The notes under the pieces are model-generated. The model was given only the letters and a program-made list of their open reading frames with translations. It had not been told where the DNA came from and made no database searches. Both the position numbers and the translations under genes were made by a program. Shown here piece after piece: positions 18,321 through 26,042 of a DNA stretch of 45,799 bases. The stretch's first letter is position 1. Each line of letters begins with the position of its first letter. Where the stretch lies: contig CANQSN010000010.1 of NCBI GenBank assembly GCA_947626505.1, forward strand, positions 1-45,799, written 5' to 3'. The DNA comes from an uncultured Lachnospiraceae bacterium (GTDB lineage Bacteria; Bacillota; Clostridia; Lachnospirales; Lachnospiraceae).

Positions 18321-18656
18321 GTGAGTCCGTTGTTTGAAATAAGAAAGAATTTTTTAGTAATTAAGGTTAAAGGGGAGTTGGACCATTTTATGGCTGACCA
18401 GATTAGGCTTTTAAGCGACACTTATCTGGAAGGTACAAGGATACACAATGTAATATTTGATTTTAAGGATACAACATTTATGGACAGCTCCGGAATAGGA
18501 ATGATTATGGGGCGTTATAAGCAGGTAAAGAGGCTTAATGGCAGGATATACGCAGTGCATGTGGGACCGGCTGTTGAACGCATTATAAACATTTCCGGAC
18601 TGCATAAGCTTTTAAGAGTTGCAAGAAACGTGGACGAAGCATTGGAGGAGAAATAG
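18321..18656 (+). CDS. spoIIAA: Anti-sigma F factor antagonist SpoIIAA
   Basis: STAS-domain protein that releases sigma-F from SpoIIAB in the forespore when unphosphorylated. FMDSSGIGMIMGRY is the family signature; Ser57 corresponds to the phosphorylated Ser58 of B. subtilis. GTG 18321 is the likely start, seven bases after AGGAGG (18308-18313); the ATG at 18315 is only one base from it. 111 residues, close to the usual ~117. Followed one base later by spoIIAB. The spoIIAA-spoIIAB-sigF order is the standard one. Confidence 0.95.
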   Translation: MSPLFEIRKNFLVIKVKGELDHFMADQIRLLSDTYLEGTRIHNVIFDFKDTTFMDSSGIGMIMGRYKQVKRLNGRIYAVHVGPAVERIINISGLHKLLRVARNVDEALEEK

Positions 18657-18657
18657 C

Positions 18658-19167
18658 ATGGGACAATTGGTATTTTGGAGAAATGAAGGAGAAGCAGCGG
18701 AGCTGCCGCCGGTAAAGGATAACAGGCTGAGCGTGGATTTTCCGGCTATTGCCGAAAATGAACAGTTGGCAAGAATGCTTGTAAGCGCATTTTTAACACC
18801 GTTAGATCCCACTATGGAGGAGCTTTCTGACGTAAAAACAGCAGTGTCGGAGGCTGTGACAAATGCAGTGATTCATGGATATCCCAAAGCAGACGAACGC
18901 AATAAAATACATATGTTTTTAGAAAATCGCAATCGCCTTCTTACTGTAACCATTGTGGATTACGGAGTTGGGATAGAGGATATAGCTCTTGCCATGGAGC
19001 CTATGTATACTTCTAAACCGGAGCTTGAACGTTCAGGAATGGGATTTGCTTTTATGAAGGCATTTATGGATACTTTAGAGGTTAAATCATCTAAAAGCGA
19101 AGGGGTAACTATTGTTATGTCAAAAGTAATTGGAGAAGAAAAAGGAGATAATAGGGAGCATGAGTGA
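18658..19167 (+). CDS. spoIIAB: Anti-sigma F factor / serine kinase SpoIIAB
   Basis: GHKL-type protein kinase that binds sigma-F and phosphorylates SpoIIAA. N-box SEAVTNAVIHGYP (64-76, Asn70), G1 box DYGVGIED (101-108), and TSKPELERSGMGF with the G2 motif at 126-130. The ATG at 18658 has GGAGGAG seven bases upstream. At 169 residues it is longer than the ~146 of B. subtilis: about 20 extra N-terminal residues (MGQLVFWRNEGEAAELPPVK) precede the conserved first strand, and the C-terminal tail is charged. The stop codon overlaps the start of sigF by eight bases. Confidence 0.95.
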   Translation: MGQLVFWRNEGEAAELPPVKDNRLSVDFPAIAENEQLARMLVSAFLTPLDPTMEELSDVKTAVSEAVTNAVIHGYPKADERNKIHMFLENRNRLLTVTIVDYGVGIEDIALAMEPMYTSKPELERSGMGFAFMKAFMDTLEVKSSKSEGVTIVMSKVIGEEKGDNREHE

Positions 19168-19867
19168 GACCTTGGATTTGCTTATTGCAGCAAGACAAGG
19201 TGATGAAAATGCACGAAAGAAGGTAATAGAGGACAATATAAGGCTTGTATGGAGTGTTGCGAGACGTTTTCAAAACCGCGGGCAGGAGCTTGAGGATTTG
19301 TTTCAGATTGGATGTATTGGTTTGGTAAAGGCAATTGATAACTTTGATGTGGAAAGACCTGTAAAATTAAGTACATATGCGGTGCCTTTAATTATGGGTG
19401 AGATAAAGCGTTTCTTAAGGGATGATGGCATGGTTAAGGTAAGCCGGTCTTTGAAGGAGGATGGGTACCGTATAAAGCTAGCTTCTGAGGTGATTCGCCA
19501 GAAGTGTGGGAGAGAGGCTACCATAAAGGAGATTGCGGTTGCAACAGAATTAAGCCAAGAGGAAATTGTTATGGCGCTAGAGGCAAATACTATTGTAGAC
19601 TCTATAGACCGAACATTGACAAATCAGGAGGGAGATGGCGTTAGTGTGTCAGAGTTACTGCCTTCAGAAAAAAATGAGCAGTTAAGGATAGAAAATCGAT
19701 TATTGATTCAGCAGCTTATGAAGGAGTTGTCAGTGGAGGAACAGCAGGTAATTAAAATGCGGTATTATGAGGACAAGACGCAAACGGAAATTGGCAGTCT
19801 TTTGTCCATTTCACAGGTACAGGTGTCGCGCATTGAAAAAAGGGCGTTAAAAAAAATGAGGCAGTAA
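19160..19867 (+). CDS. sigF: Forespore sigma factor F
   Basis: RNA polymerase sigma factor of the sigma-70 family that turns on early forespore genes. 235 residues. Region 2 (NIRLVWSVARRF...DLFQIGCIGLVKAIDNFD...LSTYAVPLIMGEIKRFLRDDG), region 3 (REATIKEIAVATELS) and the region 4 helix-turn-helix (TQTEIGSLLSISQVQVSRIEKRAL) are complete. Gene context after spoIIAA-spoIIAB identifies it as SigF rather than SigG or SigB. ATG 19160 overlaps the spoIIAB stop, and AAAGGAG lies 12 bases upstream, consistent with coupling and balanced SpoIIAB/sigma-F amounts. Confidence 0.96.
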   Translation: MSETLDLLIAARQGDENARKKVIEDNIRLVWSVARRFQNRGQELEDLFQIGCIGLVKAIDNFDVERPVKLSTYAVPLIMGEIKRFLRDDGMVKVSRSLKEDGYRIKLASEVIRQKCGREATIKEIAVATELSQEEIVMALEANTIVDSIDRTLTNQEGDGVSVSELLPSEKNEQLRIENRLLIQQLMKELSVEEQQVIKMRYYEDKTQTEIGSLLSISQVQVSRIEKRALKKMRQ

Positions 19868-19874
19868 AAAAGAG

Positions 19875-19902
19875 GGCGTCACAAAAGTGACGCCTTATAT
19901 AT
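19875..19902 (+). terminator. Intrinsic terminator of the spoIIA operon
   Basis: 8-bp perfect GC-rich stem GGCGTCAC (19875-19882), loop AAAA, GTGACGCC (19887-19894), then TTATATAT. Confidence 0.85.
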
Positions 19903-19928
19903 AAAAAGCAAATCCCATGGTATTTGCT
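19903..19928 (-). terminator. Intrinsic terminator of the spoVA operon
   Basis: Read on the minus strand: AGCAAAT (19928-19922), 8-nt loop containing the palindrome CCATGG, ATTTGCT (19913-19907), then TTTT. It follows spoVAE and faces the spoIIA terminator. Confidence 0.75.
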
Positions 19929-19953
19929 TATTAGCGCTTTTTAAGCTGCAGTC

Positions 19954-20319
19954 TTATTTTTTCATCTTTGGCTGAAATACAAGGGAGGACAAATAGGCAA
20001 ATACAAGCGCAGCTCCACAGCCTACAGCAGCAGCCTCAAAGCCTCCGTTAAAAAGCCCAAGCAGGCCCATTGAGGCAACGCTTTGCTTCATGCCCTTAAA
20101 TAGTGCATACCCGAATCCTGTTAAGGGTACGCTGGCGCCGCATCCCGCCCATTCTAAAAATGGTTCATATACTCCCAAAAATCCTAATACTACGCCTGTA
20201 ATTACCAGAGTTACCATAATTCGTCCGGGCATCATTTTGGTTTTTTCCATGAGAATCTGAGCGCATACGCATATAAGTCCACCAATAATAAAAGCTTTAA
20301 TATAATCCATTTTATTCAT
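19954..20319 (-). CDS. spoVAE: Stage V sporulation protein AE
   Basis: Small polytopic inner-membrane protein of the dipicolinic acid channel. Three or four hydrophobic segments are visible (FIIGGLICVCAQILM; IMVTLVITGVVLGFLGVY; AAAVGCGAALVFAYLSSLVF) with the family motif GCGASVPLTGFGYALFKGM. About 121 residues. Two ATGs compete: 20319 is three bases and 20310 twelve bases from AGGAGG; the shorter form begins MDYIKAF, as in many homologues. Last gene of the operon, overlapping the ribosome-binding region at the end of spoVAD. Confidence 0.93.
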   Translation of the reverse strand: MNKMDYIKAFIIGGLICVCAQILMEKTKMMPGRIMVTLVITGVVLGFLGVYEPFLEWAGCGASVPLTGFGYALFKGMKQSVASMGLLGLFNGGFEAAAVGCGAALVFAYLSSLVFQPKMKK

Positions 20320-20326
20320 CTCCCTC

Positions 20327-21361
20327 CTATTGGTGCTTCCTAGTTTCAAATAAAACAGCATGGGCAATACCCGGAATTGATTGTCCTTCGTTGAAGCTGA
20401 CAGTTGAAAGCAGCGCTCCTGTTGGAACAAAGAGCACACGTTTCCAGCTTCCTTCAAGCATTTGTTTTGTAATATATCCAGCTAAGGTAATTGCTGAACA
20501 GCCGCAGCCGCTTCCTCCGCAGCCGGTATTCTGCGTATCAGGATTGAATATTTCAATTCCACAGTCACGATGCTGCTTGCTGATATCCAGATTATTTTCT
20601 TCTAACAGCTTAAGAAGAATCTCCTGGCCGACCTTTCCTAAATCACCAGTGAAAATTCTGTCATAATTTTCCGGAGTGGAACTAAAGTCCTGAAAATGCT
20701 GATATATAGTTGAGGCAGCAGCCGGAGCCATTGACGCGCCCATATTCATACTATCCTTAATTCCGTAATCCTTAATTTTTCCAGTTGTAATTCCGCGTAT
20801 TACAATATCCCCTTTAGTGCGTGAAAGAACAAAGGCGCCGCTTCCTGTTACTGTCCAAGTGGAGTAAGGCGGACGCTGATTGCCATATTCCAATGGAAAA
20901 CGGAAATTTTTTTCAGCGCCACCGAAATGGCTTGAGGCAGTGGCAATAACATTGTCGGCAAATCCACCTGCAAGGCACATGGAGGCTAAAGACAACGCTT
21001 CCCCCATAGTGGAACAGGCGCCATAAAGACCAAAAAACGGAATTTCCATATTTTTTATTCCGAAGGTTGTAGCAATAAGCTGTCCTAAGAGGTCGCCTCC
21101 ATAAAGGTAGCGTATATCCTTAGCGGTAAGTCCCGCCTTTTTCAGCGCCAGCTTGCAGGCAGCTTCCATAAATTCACTTTCTCCTTCTTCCCATGTGTCC
21201 TGACCAAAGGCAGCATCATCTATAATTTCATCGAAATAGCTTCCTAAGGGACCTTCTCCCTCTTTTTTTCCGGCAATGCTCGCCCACGATAGCAGTCCCG
21301 GGGCGTCTTTAAAATATATACTCTGTAAACCTAAAGGTCCGGTTTTTAATTTTGAAACCAT
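20327..21361 (-). CDS. spoVAD: Stage V sporulation protein AD (dipicolinate-binding)
   Basis: Thiolase-fold protein that in Bacillus binds Ca-dipicolinate and is needed to load it into the forespore. 344 residues, normal length. The fold marks are clear (YLYGGDLLGQL, FGLYGACSTMGEAL with Cys116, GCGGSGCGCSA near the C-terminus). It is the only soluble member of this operon. ATG 21361 follows GGAGG. It sits between spoVAC and spoVAE in the canonical order. Confidence 0.97.
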   Translation of the reverse strand: MVSKLKTGPLGLQSIYFKDAPGLLSWASIAGKKEGEGPLGSYFDEIIDDAAFGQDTWEEGESEFMEAACKLALKKAGLTAKDIRYLYGGDLLGQLIATTFGIKNMEIPFFGLYGACSTMGEALSLASMCLAGGFADNVIATASSHFGGAEKNFRFPLEYGNQRPPYSTWTVTGSGAFVLSRTKGDIVIRGITTGKIKDYGIKDSMNMGASMAPAAASTIYQHFQDFSSTPENYDRIFTGDLGKVGQEILLKLLEENNLDISKQHRDCGIEIFNPDTQNTGCGGSGCGCSAITLAGYITKQMLEGSWKRVLFVPTGALLSTVSFNEGQSIPGIAHAVLFETRKHQ

Positions 21362-21376
21362 ATTTTTTCCTCCTTA

Positions 21377-21841
21377 CTATGCCATCCAGCCCATCAGTCT
21401 TGCGATATAATATAATATTCCTGCAATAAAAGAGGAAAATATACCATATAGAATAACGGGACCGGCTATGGTGAAAATTTTAACTCCTATTCCAAATACC
21501 TGTCCTTCTTTTTGAAATTCTATGGCAGGAGCTGCTACGGAGTTTGCAAATCCGGTAATCGGTACCAATGCACCCGCACCGCCCCAGTTGGCAATGCTAG
21601 GATATATATTAAGTCCTGTAAGCAGTACGCTTAGAAAAATTAAAATAACTGTAACCCATAAGCCTGCGCTTACCTCGCTGATGGGGAAGAAATAGAGGGC
21701 GGTATTTTTAATAATCTGTCCCAGCGTACATATAGCGCCGCCTGTTATAAATGCTTTTAGACAGTTAATTGCAACATTTGCCTTTGGTGTTATTTCCTCT
21801 ACATATTGGTTATATGCATCTTTACTAGGTTCTTTTTTCAT
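21377..21841 (-). CDS. spoVAC: Stage V sporulation protein AC
   Basis: Polytopic membrane protein of 154 residues; in Bacillus it acts as a mechanosensitive channel for dipicolinate release. A basic cytoplasmic N-terminus with the family phrase NQYVEEITPKANVAINCLKA, then hydrophobic segments and the motif GGAGALVPITGFANSV, which is shared with SpoVAE. ATG 21841 has AGGGGG eight bases upstream. Sixteen bases separate it from spoVAB. Confidence 0.96.
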   Translation of the reverse strand: MKKEPSKDAYNQYVEEITPKANVAINCLKAFITGGAICTLGQIIKNTALYFFPISEVSAGLWVTVILIFLSVLLTGLNIYPSIANWGGAGALVPITGFANSVAAPAIEFQKEGQVFGIGVKIFTIAGPVILYGIFSSFIAGILYYIARLMGWMA

Positions 21842-21856
21842 ATAGTTTTCCCCCTT

Positions 21857-22273
21857 TTAATTTTTTAATATAAACCATTGTACGAAAGTGCCAAAACCCT
21901 TTCCCAGTGCCATTGCTGTAATTAAATATGGTAAGCCTTTGTGTATATTAAGACGTCTGCTTAAAATAGGGAAAATATCCACTACTTCTGCTAATGCTCC
22001 AGCCAAACATCCTGTGAAAATTCCTGCAAAAACACCAAATACAGCCATCCCGACCTGTGAAAATGGGAGTGATAAATGGTATAATAATACTATGTTTCCT
22101 GTGGTTACACCAAGTATAATCATGTCCTCATATAGAAGTATTTTATCTCCAGTGTGGGTTTTTCCCGCAAGCTCTGTTATTATTCCGATTAAAATGATAA
22201 ATGCTATAAAGCCGCCGGAAACTGCAATACCGCAAACCAGAGAGATTAAAAACAGAAGTATCTGGTTCAGCAT
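21857..22273 (-). CDS. spoVAB: Stage V sporulation protein AB
   Basis: Highly hydrophobic 138-residue protein with four to five transmembrane segments (LLFLISLVCGIAVSGGFIAF; MAVFGVFAGIFTGCLAGALA) and the conserved AEVVDIFPILSRR. It belongs to the inner-membrane part of the SpoVA system. ATG 22273 follows GGAGG. Eleven bases separate it from spoVAA. Confidence 0.95.
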   Translation of the reverse strand: MLNQILLFLISLVCGIAVSGGFIAFIILIGIITELAGKTHTGDKILLYEDMIILGVTTGNIVLLYHLSLPFSQVGMAVFGVFAGIFTGCLAGALAEVVDIFPILSRRLNIHKGLPYLITAMALGKGFGTFVQWFILKN

Positions 22274-22285
22274 AAAAATTCCTCC

Positions 22286-22924
22286 TTAGTCCACGTCGAT
22301 AATTTTATTATTTCTTCCTGCACTTATAGCAGTCGCATCATTTACATCACGTTCCTGAAGCCGCATTTCTACCTCTAAAGGAGTAGGTTCATCGCTGAAG
22401 CGGTGTTTTGAAAGGTGATTAAAAAATATAAGCATTCCCAATGTGAGCCCTGCAATATAGCCTACCTGAAGTATGGTGTTCCCTTTAGGCTTCCTGTCCA
22501 TAAATAATTCGTATAACTTAGAAAATACTTCATCAACCCCTACATCATTATTAAATGTCATAATTGTAAAGGCAGCCCCAAAGAAACATATAAGGCATAC
22601 AGAAATAATCTTTATCTTCTCCAATATAATTCGTTTTTTTGAATTTTTATCTATATTTCTGTGTATTACAATAAATTCGGGGTCTCCGAGATTTATAACA
22701 GTGACGTTAGGATATTCATTTTGGATTAATTCTATTACTTTTAATACAGTGATGACCTGACGTACTTCAAGGTCCTTGTGAAAGGTAGCAATAGTCATGT
22801 TTTCCACTGCGTGGGTAATATCCATATCGTTGCAGTATATATTTCCCACATCTTTAAGCTTAAGGTTATTATTGTTAATTGTGCTGCTTCGCTCTATTTT
22901 CAAATAAAGATTTACGCTTTCCAT
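22286..22924 (-). CDS. spoVAA: Stage V sporulation protein AA
   Basis: 212 residues. The N-terminal half (~1-95) is a soluble domain starting VNLYLKIER, with the family-type KLKDVGNIYC and NVTVINLGDPEFIVIH. The C-terminal half carries two hydrophobic helices (IISVCLICFFGAAFTIM; VGYIAGLTLGMLIFF). The tail (PLEVEMRLQERDVNDA) is also typical. ATG 22924 follows GGTGAGGA. It is preceded, 29 bases upstream, by a 59-aa gene that probably opens the operon. Confidence 0.95.
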   Translation of the reverse strand: MESVNLYLKIERSSTINNNNLKLKDVGNIYCNDMDITHAVENMTIATFHKDLEVRQVITVLKVIELIQNEYPNVTVINLGDPEFIVIHRNIDKNSKKRIILEKIKIISVCLICFFGAAFTIMTFNNDVGVDEVFSKLYELFMDRKPKGNTILQVGYIAGLTLGMLIFFNHLSKHRFSDEPTPLEVEMRLQERDVNDATAISAGRNNKIIDVD

Positions 22925-22953
22925 AAAATGTCCTCACCCATGCTTTCTTGTTA

Positions 22954-23133
22954 TTATTTGCCGCACACAGTAGCAGCGTTTATGTTTGAAGCTTTAGCTA
23001 AAGTGGTGCTGATGGTTTCCTGTTTGTTTTTATAGATAATACAGCCTATAAGTGTGAGAATAAGAATAAGCCATATTGTTATAAATGATATGGTTTTCCA
23101 TTTACTGTTAGAATTACTATGGATAGAAGTCAT
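22954..23133 (-). CDS. 59-aa single-pass membrane protein at the head of the spoVA operon
   Basis: Short ORF read on the minus strand: a polar N-terminus (MTSIHSNSNSKWK), one transmembrane helix (~14-33, FITIWLILILTLIGCIIY) and a polar tail ending INAATVCGK. The start ATG 23133 has AAAGGA about ten bases upstream, and a sigma-G-like promoter lies ~50 bases before it. spoVAA starts 29 bases downstream on the same strand, so it should be transcribed in the forespore with spoVA. I do not recognise a named family. By topology it would sit in the inner forespore membrane with a ~25-residue exported or cytoplasmic tail. Confidence 0.7.
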   Translation of the reverse strand: MTSIHSNSNSKWKTISFITIWLILILTLIGCIIYKNKQETISTTLAKASNINAATVCGK

Positions 23134-23181
23134 ACTTAAAATATCCTTTCTTTTATAGTTTATGGTATTTATTTCTTTTGC

Positions 23182-23211
23182 TAGTATGTGTAGTAGATTT
23201 GGAATTACTCA
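23182..23211 (-). promoter_or_regulatory. Sigma-G-like forespore promoter of the spoVA operon
   Basis: On the minus strand: TGAGTA (23211-23206), 17-bp spacer, CATACTA (23188-23182). CATACTA fits the sigma-G -10 consensus CATNHTA exactly; the -35 is a near match to GHATR. Transcription would start ~42 bases before the 59-aa gene. spoVA is a sigma-G operon in Bacillus, which supports the call. Confidence 0.7.
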
Positions 23212-23233
23212 TTTTTTTTAAAGAAATTAATGG

Positions 23234-23262
23234 AAAAAAAGAGAGCCGCAAAATGCAGCTCT
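23234..23262 (-). terminator. Intrinsic terminator of the penicillin-binding protein gene
   Basis: On the minus strand: stem AGAGCTGC (23262-23255), loop ATTTT, GCGGCTCT (23249-23242) with one G-U pair, then CTTTTTTT. The stem begins within the stop codon. Confidence 0.85.
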
Positions 23263-25882
23263 AAGAAGGGGACTTTTCTTTGTCTTTAGAAGAAGTATTT
23301 GATTTATTATTATGTGAGTTGGTATCTTTAGGTTTTGTTGAGCCATCATGTACGTCGCATGTAGCATCCTCGTCCGGAAGCTCATAAGCAGAATCCGCAG
23401 TGGTTCCAACACTGTCCTTTGGCCGGACAATGAAAACCTTTTCTTTAACTTTTGATTTAGGGCAGTTATCGCCGGCCGGAAGATTAGATTCTGTGCAAAC
23501 ACTTATCTTTGTGTGGACGTCGCATTTCTCAGTTGGTTCAGAGCCGCTGGCAAAATATTCTGTACGTACCATGCTGCCCCGGGGATCACTGTCGCATAAG
23601 CCGCTTACTGCCAGTTTACCGCTTTTTTTGCAGATGTAGCGTGTGGTAATTCCCTCACACGAATCAAAATCCTTTATTTTAAGCTTTTTATAAAGGATTA
23701 CATCATTCATAATTTTAGCCCAAAGATTTTTCTCAATTCCACCGGTTAAAAATGTCTTATTGGAATCATAACCGCACCAGATTCCTGCTGTATAATATGG
23801 AGTGAAGCCTACAAACCAGTGGTCAAAATCATTACTTGTTGTCCCTGTTTTGCCTGCGACAGCCATAGGTGTAGAAAGCCTTGCAGAAGTGCCGGTTCCA
23901 TGTGATACTACATCCTTCATAGCATTTGTCAACAGCCATGCAGTGCTTTTCTTCATGACGCGTGTGCCGGAATGGGTATTTTCAATTAATACATTTCCAT
24001 CATGGTCAAGTATCTTTGTATATAAAATTGGCTTATTATATGTTCCCTTATTGGCAATAGAAGCATATCCGGCAGTAAGCTCAAGGTTGGTTACGCCATG
24101 AGTAATGCCTCCAAGACAAAGGGATTGCTGTATATCGGAATAAACAGTTCCATCATCGCCTGTCTGTTTTTTTACCAGAGTAGTAAACCCCATGTTGGTG
24201 AGGTAATCGTAGCCTACCTGAGGAGTTACGTCCGCCATGCATTTTGCAGTGATTACATTCATGGAATCTCGTATGGCGTCTCTAATAGTGTTAAGTCCTC
24301 TATAGCCTGAATAGTAGTTGCTTACAGGCTTTGTGCTGTTTTCATAATTATAAGGGCAGTCGTCATATGCAGTACCCAGAGATAAACCGGCAATGTCCAG
24401 CGCCGGAACATAAGTGGATAAAACTTTAAACGTAGAGCCCGGCTGCTTTGTTGTATCAGTGGAGCGGTTTAATGTAAGGTTTCCGGATTTTTTTCCGCGC
24501 CCTCCTACAAGCGCTACCACATAACCTTTTTTTTGGTCAATCATACTATAGGAAAATTGAGGCTCAATAGTAAGGCTTATATTCTCGCCCAATATTGTAT
24601 AGCTATCCTTCATTACCGAATTACGGAAAGCCTTGGCGGATTTTCTTCCCTCCTTTTTTGTAGTAAACATCATTTCGTCAGAAGAGGAGTAGCCAAGATA
24701 TTTTGCCACGTCATTTTCAGAGTAATTGACAGTTTTCCCTGTTGTTGTTAAAATGGACAACTGGTATGATAATGCATAAACAGAGGAAAAACTTCCGGAA
24801 ACAAAATTGGACTCATCCTTAAATGCGTTGTCGCAAATATTCTGAATATCGGTATCCTGAGTACTGTAAATCTGCAATCCTTCACTGTATAAAGCATTGT
24901 ATGCCTGAGTTTCATTGTAGCCAAGCTCTCTCTCCAAATCCTTAACTACATCATTAATCAGAGCATCTACAAAGTAGGAGTAGGAGTTGTTTTTCTTTGA
25001 TTTTTTTTGCTCTAAATCCTGAATACGACTGTACACATCATCAGATATGGCCTGGTCATATTCCTCCTTAGTAATCATTCCATCATTCAGCATATATTGT
25101 AACGTAATTGAACGTCTTGTAGCGTTGTCGTTCGGATTATTTATTGGATTATATGCAGTGGGATTTTGTGTGATTGATGCAATAACCGCACATTCTGAAA
25201 GAGTAAGGTCGGATACGTCTTTGTCAAAATATGTTTTACTGGCAGCCTGTACACCCAGTGTCCCTTCGCCTAAATTAATTGTATTTAAATAGGCCTCTAA
25301 AATCTCGTCTTTTGACATGCGCTTTTCCAGTTCAATAGCCAGATACTGTTCCTTAATCTTTCTTTCCACACGTTCAATATCCGTATCTTCGCCACCAACG
25401 CCGAAAACGTTATTTTTAAGAAGCTGCTGTGTGATAGTAGACGCTCCCTGTGAAAAATCATGGTGAATAATACCCTGCACTCCGGCGCGTACAATTCCCT
25501 TTATGTCAATTCCGTTATGTTCATAAAAACGGGAATCCTCAATGGCAATAAATGCATTTTTGAGGTTGTCCGGTATCTGTTTCAAAGGGACCTCCTCCCT
25601 GTTGGATTCGTAGGAAGACAGCTTTTGAATCTCTACTTCGTCCTGATTGTATATTATGGAAGAAAAACCGCTTGGAAGTACGTTAATTTTATCAATATCA
25701 GGGGCGCTTGCAAGAATTCCATGGAAAACACCAAGTCCTGCTGCAATTATGCATACGCATATCCCAAGCGCCATAAGCAGAGAAATACGAAATGCCCAAA
25801 TCACAAATTTTTTATGGTATTTGCGTGGTTTAGAAACTAAGCTTTTAATTTTTTTTGATGTTTCATTTTTATTAAAATTCAC
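23261..25882 (-). CDS. Class A penicillin-binding protein (PBP1A-like)
   Basis: Bifunctional peptidoglycan polymerase and cross-linker in the membrane. Basic cytoplasmic tail, one TM helix at ~28-53, then the GT51 domain (AIEDSRFYEHNGID with catalytic Glu; QGASTITQQLLKN). The transpeptidase has STFK (Ser483-Lys486), SMN (540-542) and KTGTT (678-682). The C-terminus (~740-873) is a cysteine-containing region (ICKKSGKLAVSGLC, EKCDVHTK, GDNCP, ATCDVHDG) followed by a Ser/Lys/Asn-rich disordered tail. 873 residues. The start is GTG 25882 with AAAGGAGG eight bases upstream. It lies beside spoVA but has its own sigma-A promoter, so a general vegetative role is more likely than a sporulation-only one. 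Confidence 0.95.
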   Translation of the reverse strand: MNFNKNETSKKIKSLVSKPRKYHKKFVIWAFRISLLMALGICVCIIAAGLGVFHGILASAPDIDKINVLPSGFSSIIYNQDEVEIQKLSSYESNREEVPLKQIPDNLKNAFIAIEDSRFYEHNGIDIKGIVRAGVQGIIHHDFSQGASTITQQLLKNNVFGVGGEDTDIERVERKIKEQYLAIELEKRMSKDEILEAYLNTINLGEGTLGVQAASKTYFDKDVSDLTLSECAVIASITQNPTAYNPINNPNDNATRRSITLQYMLNDGMITKEEYDQAISDDVYSRIQDLEQKKSKKNNSYSYFVDALINDVVKDLERELGYNETQAYNALYSEGLQIYSTQDTDIQNICDNAFKDESNFVSGSFSSVYALSYQLSILTTTGKTVNYSENDVAKYLGYSSSDEMMFTTKKEGRKSAKAFRNSVMKDSYTILGENISLTIEPQFSYSMIDQKKGYVVALVGGRGKKSGNLTLNRSTDTTKQPGSTFKVLSTYVPALDIAGLSLGTAYDDCPYNYENSTKPVSNYYSGYRGLNTIRDAIRDSMNVITAKCMADVTPQVGYDYLTNMGFTTLVKKQTGDDGTVYSDIQQSLCLGGITHGVTNLELTAGYASIANKGTYNKPILYTKILDHDGNVLIENTHSGTRVMKKSTAWLLTNAMKDVVSHGTGTSARLSTPMAVAGKTGTTSNDFDHWFVGFTPYYTAGIWCGYDSNKTFLTGGIEKNLWAKIMNDVILYKKLKIKDFDSCEGITTRYICKKSGKLAVSGLCDSDPRGSMVRTEYFASGSEPTEKCDVHTKISVCTESNLPAGDNCPKSKVKEKVFIVRPKDSVGTTADSAYELPDEDATCDVHDGSTKPKDTNSHNNKSNTSSKDKEKSPS

Positions 25883-25964
25883 TAAGAGCGCCTCCTTTCT
25901 TTAATCATTGACAAAAAAGTTAAATTTCATACGGTATAGCGCCATATGATAAAAACTATTACAT

Positions 25965-25993
25965 AGTATAACACAAATGAGAAGAATTGACAA
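25965..25993 (-). promoter_or_regulatory. Sigma-A promoter of the PBP gene
   Basis: On the minus strand: TTGTCA (25993-25988), 17-bp spacer, TATACT (25970-25965). Its -35 overlaps that of the divergent YigZ-family gene. The predicted leader is about 75 nt. Confidence 0.65.
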
Positions 25994-26015
25994 AATATTG
26001 TTAGATTAGTAAAAT
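25987..26015 (+). promoter_or_regulatory. Sigma-A promoter of the IMPACT/YigZ gene
   Basis: Consensus TTGACA (25987-25992), 17-bp spacer, TAAAAT (26010-26015), about 20 bases before the expected ribosome binding site. Confidence 0.75.
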
Positions 26016-26042
26016 TAAGAAAATGAGAAAAGGAAGTTTATT

